Assembly (NCBI RefSeq): GCF_008086115.1 | Contig: NZ_VSIY01000004.1 | Coordinates: 434,001-498,000 of the forward strand | Direction of reading: 5' to 3' | Length of the DNA: 64,000 nt | From: Maritimibacter fusiformis | GTDB taxonomy: Bacteria > Pseudomonadota > Alphaproteobacteria > Rhodobacterales > Rhodobacteraceae | Part shown: piece by piece, positions 41,922-52,700 of the stretch | Numbering within the stretch: position 1 is the first letter of the stretch | Layout: each line of letters begins with the position of its first letter | Translations under genes and position numbers: made by a program | Notes under the pieces: model-generated | What the model saw: only the letters and a program-made list of their open reading frames with translations | Database searches by the model: none | Told to the model about the DNA's origin: nothing

Positions 41922-43763
41922 ATGCCCCATTACCGCTCGCGCAGATCGACCCACGGCCGCAACATGGCCGGAGCCCGTGGCCTCTGGCGTGCCACCGGCA
42001 TGACCGAAAGCGATTTCGGCAAGCCGATCATCGCCGTGGTGAACAGCTTCACCCAGTTCGTGCCGGGCCATGTCCACCTCAAGGATCTCGGCCAGCTCGT
42101 CGCGCGCGAGATCGAGGCCGCCGGCGGCGTCGCCAAGGAATTCAACACCATCGCGGTCGATGACGGCATCGCGATGGGCCATGACGGCATGCTCTATTCG
42201 CTGCCTTCGCGCGAGGTCATCGCCGACAGCGTCGAATATATGGTCAACGGCCACGCCGCCGACGCGATGGTCTGCATCTCGAATTGCGACAAGATCACGC
42301 CGGGCATGATGATGGCGGCGATGCGCCTGAATATCCCGGTGGTGTTCGTGTCGGGCGGGCCGATGGAGGCGGGCAAGGTCACGATCAATGACATCGAGCA
42401 ATCGCTCGACCTGGTCGACGCGATGGTCGCCGCCGCCGACGACAGCTATTCCGACGAGGATGTCGCCGCGATCGAGGCCGCCGCCTGTCCGACCTGTGGC
42501 TCGTGTTCGGGCATGTTCACCGCCAACTCGATGAACTGCCTGGCCGAGGCGCTGGGGCTGGCGCTGCCCGGCAACGGCTCGATGCTGGCGACCCACGCCG
42601 ACCGCGAGCGGCTGTTCAAGCAGGCCGGCCGGCGCATCGTCGAGATCACCAAGGCGCATTACGAGGACGAAAAGCCCGGGATGCTGCCGCGCGAGATCGC
42701 GAGCTTCCAGGCCTTCGAGAACGCCATGTCGCTCGACATCGCGATGGGCGGATCGACCAACACGGTGCTGCACCTCCTGGCCATCGCCCATGAGGGAAAA
42801 GTGAACTTCACCATGGACGATATCGACCGGCTCAGCCGCAAGGTGCCGGTTCTGTGCAAGGTCGCGCCCGCCAAGGACGACGTGCACATGGAGGATGTCC
42901 ACCGCGCCGGCGGCATCATGGCGATCCTGGGCGAGATGATGCGCGCCGGGCTGATCCACCCCGACGTGCCGACGGTGCATTCCGAAACCATGGCCGCCGC
43001 CATCGCCAAGTGGGACGTGATGACGGCCAACGATCCCAAGGTCGAGGAATTCTACCGCGCCGCGCCCGGCGGCGTGCGCACCACTCAGGCGTTTTCGACC
43101 GAGAACCGCTACAAGGAGCTTGACCGCGACCGCAAGACCGGCGTGATCCGGTCCGCCGACCATGCCTATTCGCAGGACGGTGGGCTGGCGGTTCTGTTCG
43201 GCAACATCGCCGAGCTTGGCTGCATCGTGAAAACCGCGGGCGTCGACGACTCGATCCTGACCTTCTCGGGCCCGGCGCGGGTGTTCGAAAGCCAGGACAG
43301 CGCGGTGAACGGCATCCTGACCGGCAAGGTCTCGGCGGGCGAGGTGGTGGTGATCCGCTACGAAGGCCCGCAGGGCGGGCCGGGGATGCAGGAAATGCTC
43401 TATCCCACCTCCTACCTGAAATCCAAGGGGCTGGGGGCGGCCTGCGCGCTGCTGACCGACGGGCGGTTCTCGGGCGGCACCTCGGGGCTTTCCATCGGCC
43501 ACGTCTCGCCCGAAGCCGCCGAGGGCGGGCCGATCGGGCTGGTCGAGACCGGCGACATCATCGAGATCGACATCCCGGGCCGCTCGATCAACCTCGCCGT
43601 CGACCAGGCCACGTTGGACAAGCGCCGCGCCGCCAAGGGCCCGCTGCCCTGGCTCCCGGCCGAAAAGCGCAGCCGCGAGGTGTCGACCGCGCTGAAGGCC
43701 TACGCGCTGCTCGCCTCTTCCGCCTCGAAGGGCGCGGTCAGGATGCTGCCGGGACAGGACTGA
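41922..43763 (+). CDS. ilvD: Dihydroxy-acid dehydratase
   Basis: 613 residues from ATG 41922 (GAGGAGA upstream), the standard size of IlvD. Iron-sulfur ligands appear in [11 protein letters not shown] and [34 protein letters not shown] is the conserved C-terminal active-site region. It makes 2-keto acids for valine and isoleucine. Followed by its own terminator. Confidence 0.97.
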   Translation: MPHYRSRRSTHGRNMAGARGLWRATGMTESDFGKPIIAVVNSFTQFVPGHVHLKDLGQLVAREIEAAGGVAKEFNTIAVDDGIAMGHDGMLYSLPSREVIADSVEYMVNGHAADAMVCISNCDKITPGMMMAAMRLNIPVVFVSGGPMEAGKVTINDIEQSLDLVDAMVAAADDSYSDEDVAAIEAAACPTCGSCSGMFTANSMNCLAEALGLALPGNGSMLATHADRERLFKQAGRRIVEITKAHYEDEKPGMLPREIASFQAFENAMSLDIAMGGSTNTVLHLLAIAHEGKVNFTMDDIDRLSRKVPVLCKVAPAKDDVHMEDVHRAGGIMAILGEMMRAGLIHPDVPTVHSETMAAAIAKWDVMTANDPKVEEFYRAAPGGVRTTQAFSTENRYKELDRDRKTGVIRSADHAYSQDGGLAVLFGNIAELGCIVKTAGVDDSILTFSGPARVFESQDSAVNGILTGKVSAGEVVVIRYEGPQGGPGMQEMLYPTSYLKSKGLGAACALLTDGRFSGGTSGLSIGHVSPEAAEGGPIGLVETGDIIEIDIPGRSINLAVDQATLDKRRAAKGPLPWLPAEKRSREVSTALKAYALLASSASKGAVRMLPGQD

Positions 43764-43794
43764 CCGTTTCATCCCGGTCCGAATGCTCGGATCA

Positions 43795-43823
43795 CGGCCG
43801 CGCCCCCGGGCGCGGCCGCTTTT
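43795..43823 (+). terminator. Intrinsic terminator of ilvD
   Basis: CGGCCGCGCCC and GGGCGCGGCCG form a stem around a tiny loop, followed by CTTTT, 32 bases after the stop. Confidence 0.75.
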
Positions 43824-43943
43824 CCTGCACCGGCCTCGCCACGCCCGCCGCGCGGCGCCCCCAATGCGGCATTTCTTCCGCGAGCCTTGCCCCGACCCGC
43901 CACCGGCGTTATCTGACCCCCACGCAAGCTGAGGAAGCGCACC

Positions 43944-45737
43944 ATGGCCGAGCCGGGCGACCCCGAAAACCAGGAGCGACCGAAGTCGCGCGAGATCGGT
44001 GCGCTGAAAGGGCTGTGGCCGTTCCTGCGCCCCTACAAGCCGATCCTCGCCGCCGCCATCCTCGCCCTGATGCTGACCGCGGGCGTGTCGCTGGTGCTGC
44101 CGCTGGCGGTGCGCCGCGTGGTCGACGGGTTCGAGAACTCCGCCGACGCGCTGCTCGACAGCTATTTCCTTGCCGCCCTCGCCGTTGCGGTCCTGCTCGC
44201 GCTGGGCACCGGGCTGCGCTACTACCTCGTCACCCGGCTGGGCGAGCGCGTGGTGGCCGACATCCGCGAGGCGGTTTTTGCCCGCGTGATCGGCATGAGC
44301 CCGGCGTTCTATGAAAAGATCATGACCGGCGAGGTGCTCAGCCGGATCACCACCGACACCACGCTGATCCTGTCGGTGATCGGCTCGTCGGTCTCGGTGG
44401 CGCTCAGAAACGTGCTGATCTTCGCGGGCGGGCTGGCGATGATGCTGCTGACCTCGCCCAAGCTGACCGGGCTGGTGCTTCTGCTGGTGCCCGCCGTGGT
44501 GGTGCCGATCATCGTGCTTGGGCGGCGGATGCGGGTCTTGTCGCGCGAGAACCAGGACTGGATCGCGCGTTCGTCCGGCAATGCCTCCGAGGCGCTCCTG
44601 TCGGTGCAGACGGTGCAGGCGTTCAGCCACGAGGAACCCTCGCGCCAGAGCTTCCACGAGGTGACCGAGCAAAGCTACATCTCAGCGAAAAAACGCATCG
44701 GCACCCGCGCGGTGCTGACGATGATCGTGATCACGCTGATCTTCTCGGGCGTGGTCGGGGTCTTGTGGATCGGCGCGCGCGACGTGCGGGCCGACGCGAT
44801 GAGCGTGGGTGCGCTGGTGCAGTTCCTGATCTATGCCATCATGGTCGCGGGCGCGGTCGGGGCGCTCAGCGAAATCTGGTCGGAACTGCAACGCGCCGCC
44901 GGCGCGACCGAACGGCTGGTCGAGCTTCTGACCGCCGAAGATGACGTCAACGATCCGGCCCGGCCCCGCGCGCTGCCTGAACGCATCAGGGGCGAGATCA
45001 CTTTTGACGATGTCAGTTTCCGCTATCCGGCGCGGCCCGAGCACTTGGCGCTCGATCACGTCACGCTCAACGTCAGACCCGGCGAGACGGTGGCGCTGGT
45101 CGGACCCTCGGGCGCGGGCAAGTCGACCATCATCCAGCTCTTGCAGCGGTTCTTCGACCCCGACGAGGGCGCGGTCAAGATCGACGGCATCGACCTGCGC
45201 GAACTTGAGCGCACCGCGTTCCGCCGCCAGATCGCTCTGGTGCCGCAGGATGCCGTGATCTTCGCCACCACGGCGCGCGAAAACATCCGCTTCGGCAGGC
45301 TCGACGCCACCGATGCCGAGGTCGAGGCCGCCGCCAGGGCCGCCGCCGCGCATGAGTTCCTGTCGAAATTGCCCGAGGGCTATGACAGCTATGTCGGCGA
45401 GCGTGGCGTGATGCTGTCGGGTGGGCAGAAACAGCGCATCGCCATCGCCCGCGCGATCCTGCGCGACGCGCCGATCCTGCTTCTGGACGAGGCCACCTCG
45501 GCGCTGGATGCCGAGAGCGAGCGGCTGGTGCAGGAGGCGGTCGAGAAGATGGCCCGGGGTCGCACCACGCTGATCATCGCGCACCGGCTGGCGACCGTGA
45601 AGAAGGCCGACCGCATCGTGGTGTTCGACGAGGGCCGCATCGTGGCCCAGGGCAGCCATGACGAGCTGGTCAGCGAGGACGGGCTTTATGCCCGGCTGGC
45701 GCGGCTTCAGTTTACCGAAGGCCTCGCGGCCGAGTAG
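43944..45737 (+). CDS. ABC exporter, fused permease and ATPase (MsbA/ABCB type)
   Basis: 597 residues: six membrane segments in the first ~310, then the ATPase with Walker A GPSGAGKST, signature LSGGQKQRIAIARAIL and Walker B ILLLDEATSALD. Half-transporter that works as a dimer and exports lipids, peptides or drugs. No peptidase domain. Neighbours (ilvD, acyl-CoA synthetase) do not reveal its cargo. Confidence 0.92.
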   Translation: MAEPGDPENQERPKSREIGALKGLWPFLRPYKPILAAAILALMLTAGVSLVLPLAVRRVVDGFENSADALLDSYFLAALAVAVLLALGTGLRYYLVTRLGERVVADIREAVFARVIGMSPAFYEKIMTGEVLSRITTDTTLILSVIGSSVSVALRNVLIFAGGLAMMLLTSPKLTGLVLLLVPAVVVPIIVLGRRMRVLSRENQDWIARSSGNASEALLSVQTVQAFSHEEPSRQSFHEVTEQSYISAKKRIGTRAVLTMIVITLIFSGVVGVLWIGARDVRADAMSVGALVQFLIYAIMVAGAVGALSEIWSELQRAAGATERLVELLTAEDDVNDPARPRALPERIRGEITFDDVSFRYPARPEHLALDHVTLNVRPGETVALVGPSGAGKSTIIQLLQRFFDPDEGAVKIDGIDLRELERTAFRRQIALVPQDAVIFATTARENIRFGRLDATDAEVEAAARAAAAHEFLSKLPEGYDSYVGERGVMLSGGQKQRIAIARAILRDAPILLLDEATSALDAESERLVQEAVEKMARGRTTLIIAHRLATVKKADRIVVFDEGRIVAQGSHDELVSEDGLYARLARLQFTEGLAAE

Positions 45738-45821
45738 CCGCCCCGGTGGCCACGTCAGGCTTGCAGCCTTGGGCGAAACCCATCACTCTCGGCCCGAGGC
45801 GGCAGACGGGAGGACGGAACA

Positions 45822-47723
45822 TTGGCACGTTACAGCTATGACTCGATAGAAGACCGGCATCAGGTCGAGGCGGAAAAGCCCTGGGACGCGCGCAAGCTGC
45901 CCGCCACGGTCTACGAGATGCTGAAGAACAGCGCCGAGACCAACGGGTCCGGGCGCGCGGTGTCGTTCCAGATCCTGTCCGGCCCCGAGGACAAGGCCGA
46001 AACCCTGACGTGGAAGCAGTTTCACGACAAGAGCGTGCAGACCGCCAACCTGTTTCGCTCGCTCGGGATCGGCGAGAAGGACGTGGTCGCCTATATCCTG
46101 CCCAACGCGAACGAGACCCTTTTCGCGCTGGTCGGCGGCATGATCGCGGGCATCGTCAACCCGATCAACCCGCTGATGGAGCCCGAACAGATCGCCGCGA
46201 TCCTGCGCGAGACCGGCGCCAAGGTGGTGGTCACGCTCAAGGGTTTCCCGAAAACCGATGTCGCCCAGAAGGCGCATGAGGCGGTGGCGCTGGCGCCCAA
46301 TGTCCAGCACGTGTTCGAGGTCGACCTCAACCGCTATCTGACGTTTCCGAAAAACCTGATCGTGCCGCTGATCCGGCCCCGCGTGAAACCGACCCACGGC
46401 AAGCCGGTCAAGGATTTCAACGCCGCGGTGGCGCGCCAGAACACCACGCTGGACTTCGCCGATAGCGGCAAGGACCGGGTGGCGGCCTATTTCCACACCG
46501 GCGGCACCACCGGGATGCCCAAGGTGGCGCAGCACAGCTTTGCCGGCATCGTCTACAACGGCTGGCTGGGGTCGAACCTGCTGTTCGACAGCGACGATAC
46601 CATCATCTGCCCGCTGCCGCTGTTTCACGTCTTTGCCGTGCACGTGGTGTTCATGGCGGTGCTGAATGCCGGCGCGCACGTGGTGTTCCCGACGCCCGCC
46701 GGCTATCGCGGCGACGGGGTGTTCGACAACTTCTGGAAGCTGGTCGAGCGTTGGAATGTCTCCTTCGTCATCACCGTGCCGACCGCGATCGCGGCGCTGA
46801 TGCAGCGCAAGGTGAATGCCGATGTCTCGTCGCTCAAGATCGCGTTTTCCGGCTCGGCGCCGCTGCCGGTCGAACTGTTCAATCGTTTCGAGAAGGCCAC
46901 CGGCGTCACCGTGGTCGAGGGCTACGGGCTGACCGAGGCGACCTGCCTCGTGTCCTGCAACCCGATTGGCGAGGGCAACAAGAAGATCGGCTCGGTCGGG
47001 GTGCCGTTCCCCTATACCGAGGTCAGGATCTTGCAATGTGACGGCGACGGCAATGTGCTCAAGGAATGCGGCACCGACGAGGTCGGCGAGATCTGCGTCT
47101 CCAACCCCGGTGTGCTGGTCGGCCGGACCTATACCGAAGAGGCCAAGAACCACGGACTGTTCGCCGCCGAACGCTTCCTGCGCACCGGCGATCTGGGCCG
47201 GATCGACGAGGATGGCTATCTCTGGATCACCGGCCGCGCCAAGGATCTGATCATCCGCGGCGGCCACAACATCGACCCCGCCGAGATCGAAGAGGCGCTG
47301 GCCGGCCACGAGGCGGTGGCCGTCGTCGGCGCGATCGGCCAGCCCGACGCCTTCGCCGGCGAAATCCCCTGCGCCTATGTCGAACTGGTGGACGGGGCGG
47401 AGACCACGGTCGAAGAACTGCTGGCCTTTGCCCGCAAGACCATCGCCGAGCGCGCCGCCTATCCGAAACATATCGAGATCGTCGATGAACTGCCCAAGAC
47501 CGCCGTGGGCAAGGTGTTCAAACCCGAGTTGCGCAAGCTGGCGATCACCCGGGTCTACAACGCAGCCCTGGCCAAGGACGGCCTCAACGCCGAGGTGGTC
47601 GACGTGGTCGAGAGCAAACGCACCGGCCTGACGGCGCGTGTGCGTGCCACCGGCGAGGTCGATCGCGACCGGGTCGCGCATGTTCTCGGCGAGTTCACGC
47701 GGCCTTTCGAATGGGTCGATTGA
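45822..47723 (+). CDS. Acyl-CoA synthetase (AMP-forming)
   Basis: 633 residues of the adenylate-forming family. AMP-binding loop YFHTGGTTGMPKVAQHSF, VEGYGLTEATCLVS, hinge TGDLGRIDEDGYLWITGR and the C-terminal Lys segment LPKTAVGKVFKP. About 75 residues follow that Lys. The start is TTG 45822, supported by GGGAGG eight bases upstream and by family N-terminal alignment. It activates a fatty or other carboxylic acid with ATP, releasing AMP. No adjacent catabolic genes. Confidence 0.9.
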   Translation: MARYSYDSIEDRHQVEAEKPWDARKLPATVYEMLKNSAETNGSGRAVSFQILSGPEDKAETLTWKQFHDKSVQTANLFRSLGIGEKDVVAYILPNANETLFALVGGMIAGIVNPINPLMEPEQIAAILRETGAKVVVTLKGFPKTDVAQKAHEAVALAPNVQHVFEVDLNRYLTFPKNLIVPLIRPRVKPTHGKPVKDFNAAVARQNTTLDFADSGKDRVAAYFHTGGTTGMPKVAQHSFAGIVYNGWLGSNLLFDSDDTIICPLPLFHVFAVHVVFMAVLNAGAHVVFPTPAGYRGDGVFDNFWKLVERWNVSFVITVPTAIAALMQRKVNADVSSLKIAFSGSAPLPVELFNRFEKATGVTVVEGYGLTEATCLVSCNPIGEGNKKIGSVGVPFPYTEVRILQCDGDGNVLKECGTDEVGEICVSNPGVLVGRTYTEEAKNHGLFAAERFLRTGDLGRIDEDGYLWITGRAKDLIIRGGHNIDPAEIEEALAGHEAVAVVGAIGQPDAFAGEIPCAYVELVDGAETTVEELLAFARKTIAERAAYPKHIEIVDELPKTAVGKVFKPELRKLAITRVYNAALAKDGLNAEVVDVVESKRTGLTARVRATGEVDRDRVAHVLGEFTRPFEWVD

Positions 47724-47841
47724 AAGATTGAATTTGATTTGGGCCACGCATCAGATGCAGGATACGTAATATGACCCACCGGGCGGGCCGCGTTCCCGCC
47801 GCGTGGACCATTGATGAACGTAGCAGGCAATAGGTGACAAG

Positions 47842-48204
47842 ATGCGCGCTGTTCCCGAAGTTCTGACTGATGTTCGGCTTGCGACCGGCGAGGTGTTCTC
47901 TGTCGACGGACACGGCTATCTGACCGATCCCGAGCTATGGACCGAAAGCTTTGCCGAATACACCGCCGCGAACGAAGGCATCGAGCTTACGCCGCGCCAT
48001 TGGGAGCTGATCCGCTGGGTTCGCGAGGAAGAGGCGGACCACGGCGTGATGCCTGATGCGCGTTTCGCGATGAAATTCCTGGGCGGCGACAAGGGCAAGC
48101 AGGCCGGGCGCGAGGAATTGTTCACGCTGTTTCCCTATGGCTATGTCCGGCAGGTGACCAAGATCGCCGGAATGCGCCAACCGCGCGCCTGGTCGACCGG
48201 GTAA
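47842..48204 (+). CDS. DsrC/TusE-family protein lacking the conserved cysteines
   Basis: 120 residues with the DsrC/TusE fold: GYLTDPELWTESFAEYTAAN, LTPRHWELIRWVREE and the C-terminal FPYGYVRQVTKIAGMRQP. In DsrC and TusE the tail ends in one or two Cys that carry sulfur; here it ends PRAWSTG, and the whole protein contains no Cys. It therefore cannot relay sulfur as TusE does. A regulatory role, as proposed for cysteine-free DsrC paralogs, is the best inference. No tusA-D or dsr genes nearby. Confidence 0.85.
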   Translation: MRAVPEVLTDVRLATGEVFSVDGHGYLTDPELWTESFAEYTAANEGIELTPRHWELIRWVREEEADHGVMPDARFAMKFLGGDKGKQAGREELFTLFPYGYVRQVTKIAGMRQPRAWSTG

Positions 48205-48239
48205 GCGGCGCGCAGGCTCACAGCCATTCTGGGGGTAAA

Positions 48240-48261
48240 CCCCCGGCCCGAAGGCCGGGGG
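48240..48261 (-). terminator. Terminator of luxI
   Basis: On the minus strand, CCCCCGGCC-TTCG-GGCCGGGGG forms a 9-bp stem with a UUCG loop followed by TTT, 10 bases after the luxI stop. Confidence 0.6.
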
Positions 48262-48270
48262 CAGGGCCGG

Positions 48271-48858
48271 TCAGTGCATCTTTTCGGCAAGGTTGATCGA
48301 CACGCACTGATTGTCGACGCCGTCGATGTTCATCACCCGCCCGGCGGCCTCGGCATCGAGCCCGCGTCGACGCGCCCAGCGCGGCCAGTTGGCCGGTATC
48401 AGCCCCAGAACCCGCGACGCGCCAAGCTGGCGGGCGGATTTGGTCATCTCGCTGATCAGGTGCAGGTGCACCACTCGGCGCAGCTTTTGCGGCGTGTCGT
48501 GGGCCACGAACACGCGCGAGCTTTCCCAGATGTTCTCGGCCACCGGCGCCTCTTCGAACAGCAGGTCCGACGGGATCGAGTCGAGCAGCCCCCGCTGGGC
48601 GTCGCGGATCATGTAGGAATAGATCCCGACCCGCGCCGTGGTGGGCGTCAGCCGGATGCCGGCATAGACCTGCCCCATCTGGTGCACCGCCACCCAGCGG
48701 CTGGCCGGGGTGTCGTATTGATCGAACTCCATTCCCATGGCTTCGGGCAGGTCCCAGTTGTTCTTGACGATGAAGGACTGGCGGCGCGCGCGAAGCAGAT
48801 TCGCGAAAAGCTCGCCATGGTTGTGGATGTTGGCGAAAGAGAGTGTCGTGGTTTGCAT
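48271..48858 (-). CDS. luxI: Acyl-homoserine-lactone synthase (LuxI family)
   Basis: 195 residues from ATG 48858 (TTGGAGA upstream). The invariant N-terminal residues are present: Arg26, Phe29, Trp35, Asp46 and Asp49 (FDQYD), plus the Arg of GIRLTP and SSRVFV. It makes an acyl-homoserine lactone from acyl-ACP and S-adenosylmethionine. Its luxR partner lies immediately upstream on the same strand. The acyl chain cannot be predicted with confidence. Confidence 0.9.
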   Translation of the reverse strand: MQTTTLSFANIHNHGELFANLLRARRQSFIVKNNWDLPEAMGMEFDQYDTPASRWVAVHQMGQVYAGIRLTPTTARVGIYSYMIRDAQRGLLDSIPSDLLFEEAPVAENIWESSRVFVAHDTPQKLRRVVHLHLISEMTKSARQLGASRVLGLIPANWPRWARRRGLDAEAAGRVMNIDGVDNQCVSINLAEKMH

Positions 48859-48906
48859 GGTATTCTCCAAGTCAGGGTTGAACAGCAGCTATCCGCCCGA
48901 CCCATG

Positions 48907-48929
48907 CGTCAAGCCGCGCCTGCAACAGG
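48907..48929 (-). promoter_or_regulatory. Possible lux-type box and -35 element upstream of luxI
   Basis: CCTGTTGCAGG (minus strand, 48929-48919) is an 11-bp palindrome 6 bases before TTGACG (48912-48907). The order, operator then -35, matches LuxR-activated promoters, but the palindrome is shorter than usual lux boxes and there is no clear -10. Confidence 0.3.
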
Positions 48930-48945
48930 TGGTCCCGGCCCTCGT

Positions 48946-49557
48946 TCAGAGCAACCGGTAGTCCTTTGCGCGCTGGATGGCTTCGGCGGAGGTTCGGGCG
49001 AATAGCTTGCGGCGCGCCGCGGCCAGCCGCGCCTTGAGCGCGCTCTCGGATATCCCGAGGCGCGCGGCGCCGGCCGCATAGCGCTCTCCCGACGCGACCA
49101 CCTTCAACGCCTCGATCTCGGCGTCGGTCATGTGGTCGGGGGGCTTGGACTCATTGTGCAGTTTGAGGACCACGCCGGAAATCTCTGCGATTTCCTGATC
49201 GGTGAACTCACGGTCGGACCGTGCCAGGCTTGCGATGGTGCGCGAGGTCATCGGCCCGCACGAGACGCAGACGCCGAAAACCAGGCCGTATTCGCGCGCT
49301 TCGGCCATGATCCCGAACGGATCGGGCAGGTCGATCTCGCTCCAGCGGGTCGGACCGGTGCGCGAAATTCCCCAGGCAACGATCGGGTCTCGAAGGGCAT
49401 AGGCATTCCGGGTGTAATGATCGCTCCAGACCGGATCGTAGGTTTGGAACATCATCAGCGGGGCCGCGAAACGGATATGAAGCGCCAGGAAATAGCCGGA
49501 TGGCGCCTGTCCATCCAACTCTACCAGCAACGAGTCTATGATCTGATTCCGCCCCAT
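48946..49557 (-). CDS. luxR: LuxR-family quorum-sensing regulator
   Basis: 203 residues, shorter than the usual ~240. The autoinducer-binding domain keeps Trp44, Tyr48, Asp57-Pro58 and Trp72 (VWSDHYTR, LRDPIVAW, TRWSEI). The C-terminal HTH runs from about 142 (MTDAEIEALKVVASG) to the end (ISESALKARLAAARRKL). The N-terminal leader helix seems shortened, but the ligand pocket looks complete. It should respond to the lactone made by the adjacent LuxI. Confidence 0.88.
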   Translation of the reverse strand: MGRNQIIDSLLVELDGQAPSGYFLALHIRFAAPLMMFQTYDPVWSDHYTRNAYALRDPIVAWGISRTGPTRWSEIDLPDPFGIMAEAREYGLVFGVCVSCGPMTSRTIASLARSDREFTDQEIAEISGVVLKLHNESKPPDHMTDAEIEALKVVASGERYAAGAARLGISESALKARLAAARRKLFARTSAEAIQRAKDYRLL

Positions 49558-49692
49558 GATCCGAAGGTATGAACGCCCCTAGTCCGCTTACAACCCATAA
49601 TTGCCGACACTTCGGAAATAATATCCCTGCACGGGATTTCTTTTGTGTCGATCGCGCAACAATCCTATCATAACGGGAATCAGGCACAGCAA

Positions 49693-49724
49693 AAAAAGGG
49701 GGATGCCGCAGCGTCCCCCTTTTT
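49693..49724 (-). terminator. Terminator of putA (bidirectional shape)
   Basis: AAAAAGGGGGA and TCCCCCTTTTT form an 11-bp stem with a 10-base loop. On the minus strand it is followed by a T-run from the A7 at 49691-49697, 18 bases after the putA stop. Confidence 0.85.
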
Positions 49725-49742
49725 CGTCATCGCGGGTGTGCC

Positions 49743-52700
49743 TCAGTTGCCGGCCAGCAGGCTCGCGTTGCCGCCGGCGGCGGTGGTGTCGACGCAGAGG
49801 TGACGCTCGGCCAGCACATGCGCCGGATCGGGCACATCGGTGATCAGCGGCAGGATCGGCCCATCGCGTTCCGTCAGCGCCCTGGCCAGCGCCCGGGCGG
49901 TGTCGGCATCGCCCCACCAGACGACCGCACCGAAATCCGGCAGCGTGGCCAGCGCGGCAGGGTCGAGCCCGCCCGCCACCGCCAGCGCCCGCCCGCCGAA
50001 TGCCTCGACCGCCGAAACCTGCGCCTCGGCCGCCGCATCGCCGGGGCCGAGACACAGCACTGGCGCGCGGGGCAGGGTGGACAGCCGGTTCAACTCGCCG
50101 GTCGGACCAGGCAAAAGCCGCGTCACCGGCATGGCGGGCATGGCGTCGAGGTCGCGCAGCGCCGTGGCGATCTGGCCGGGGTCGGCCTCGCCCTCGGGCG
50201 CAGCGTCCTGCACCTGTGCGGGACGCCGCGTGAACCGCGCCAGGTAGTGCGGCCCGCCCGCCTTCGGCCCGGTGCCCGACAGCCCCTCTCCGCCGAACGG
50301 TTGCGAGCCGACGATGGCCCCGATCTGGTTGCGGTTGGCATAGATGTTGCCCGCATGAACCGCGTCTGCGATCTTTTGCACCCGGTCGTCGATCCGCGTG
50401 TGCAGCCCGAAGGTCAGCCCGTAGCCGGTGGCGTTCACATCGGCCACGACCCGGTCGAGATCGCGCGCCTTGAAGGTCGCCAGATGCAGCACCGGCCCGA
50501 ACACCTCGCGCTCCAGATCGGCGATGCCGCCGACCGCTATCAGCGCGGGCGCCACGAAGGTGCCGGTTTGGGGAACGGTCAGGCGGTGGATCAACCGCCC
50601 GTCCGCTTCGGCGGCATCGACATAGGCCGTGATCTCGTCACGCGCCTGGGCGGTGATCACCGGGCCGACATCGGTCGACAGGTGCCACGGATCGCCCAGC
50701 GCCAATTCGTCCATCGCGCCGATCAGCATCTCGCGGATGGTGTCCGCGATATCCTCCTGCACATAGAGACAGCGCAGCGCCGAGCAGCGTTGCCCGGCCG
50801 ATTGGAACGACGAGGCGACGATATCGCGGATCGCCTGTTCCGGCAGCGCGGTGGAATCCACGATCATCGCGTTCAGCCCGCCGGTCTCGGCGATCAAGGG
50901 CGTGCCGGGGGCGAGGTTGTCGGCCATCGCGCGCTGGATATGGCGCGCGGTCGCGGTCGAGCCGGTGAAGGCGACGCCCGAGATACGCGCGTCCGAGGTC
51001 AGCGCCGCCCCCACGACGCGGCCAGGACCGGGCAGGAGTTGCAGGGCCGTGCGTGGCACGCCCGCCTGGTGCATCAGCCGGACGCCCCAGGCGGCGATGG
51101 CAGGCGTTGTTTCGGCGGGTTTCGCCAGCACGCCGTTGCCCGCCGCCAGCGCCGCCGCGATCTGGCCCGAGAAAATCGCCAGCGGAAAGTTCCAGGGCGA
51201 GATGCAGGTGAAGATGCCGCGCGGACCGTCAACCAGTTCGCCGGCCCGCGCCGCGTAGTAGCGCAGGAAATCCACCGCCTCGCGCAACTCCGCCACCGCG
51301 TCGGGCAGGGTCTTGCCCGCCTCGGTCGCGATCAGCGCAAACAGGCTGCCGAAATTCTCCTCGTAGAGGTCGGCGGCGCGGTTCAGGATCTTCGCACGTT
51401 CCCCGACAACCGCCGCCCAGGGCCGGGCAGCGGCAAGCGCGGTTTCCACGTCCGCCTGGCTGGCCAGCACCACCTTGCCGATCTCGTCCCCGGTGGCGGG
51501 GTTTCGCGCGGTCTCGACCTCGCCCCCCGATGCCTCACCCGCGATGATCGGGGCGACGCGCCAGGGCTCGGGCCTGGTGCGCGCGACCTCGATCCGGGCC
51601 AGTTCGGTTACGTCGAACAGGTCGAACCCCACGGAATTGGGCCGCTCGGGCAAAAACAGCTCCGGCCCGGTGGCGAGCGTCGGCTCGAACCGGCCGGGGG
51701 CCTCGGCCAGCGTTTTGAACGGGCAGGCCGCGACCTCTTCGGGCGGCACATCCTCGTCGACGATCTGGTTCACGAAGGACGAATTCGCCCCGTTCTCGAG
51801 CAGCCGCCGCACCAGGTAGGCCAGCAGATCGCGGTGCGCCCCGACCGGGGCGTAGATGCGGCAGCGGGTGCCGTGTTCGCGGTGCACGATGTCATGCAGC
51901 GCCTCGCCCATGCCGTGCAGGCGCTGGAATTCATAGGCCGATTTCGGCAAATCCCCGGCCATGTCCAGAACGGCGGCAACGGTATGGGCGTTGTGGGTGG
52001 CGAACTGCGGATAGATCCGGTCGGTCATGCCCAGGAGCTTGCGGGTATGGGCGAGGTAGCTGACATCCGTCGCCGCCTTGCGGGTGAAGACCGGGAAATC
52101 CGCCAGCCCCTCGACCTGGGCGTGCTTGATCTCGGTGTCCCAGTAGGCGCCCTTGACCAGCCGCACCATGATCCGCCGGTCAAGCCGCGTGGCCAGTGCG
52201 TGAAGCCCGTCGATCACGTCGCCTGCGCGCCGTCCGTAGGCCTGCACCACCACGCCGAACCCGTCCCATCCGGCAAGCTCGGGGTCGGCCAGCACCGCCT
52301 CGATCACCGCCATCGACAGGCCCAGCCGGTCGGCTTCCTCGGCGTCGATGTTGAGGCCCATGCCCGCCTGGGCCGCCTGCCGCGCCAGATCCGCCAGAAC
52401 CGGCACAAGCTCGGCCATCACCCGGTCGGTCTTGGCCACCTCGTAGCGCGGATGCAGCGCCGACAGCTTGACCGAGATGCCGGGGTTCGATGCGATCTCG
52501 TCCGAGGTGCAGGCCTTGGCGATCGCCGCGATGGCGCCCGCGTAGGCGCGGGCATAGCGCGCCGCGTCCGCCGCCGTCATCGCGGCTTCGCCCAGCATGT
52601 CGTAGGAATAGGTGAAGCCCTTGGCCTCTTGGCCCTCGGCGCGCTTCATCGCCGCCGAAATGTCCTGTCCCAGCACGAATTGCCGCCCCATCTCGCGCAT

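Noticed and set aside
41838-44672. A long minus-strand open frame opposite ilvD and the ABC exporter
   Set aside because: Overlaps two confident genes, no recognisable domain, His/Arg-rich shadow composition.
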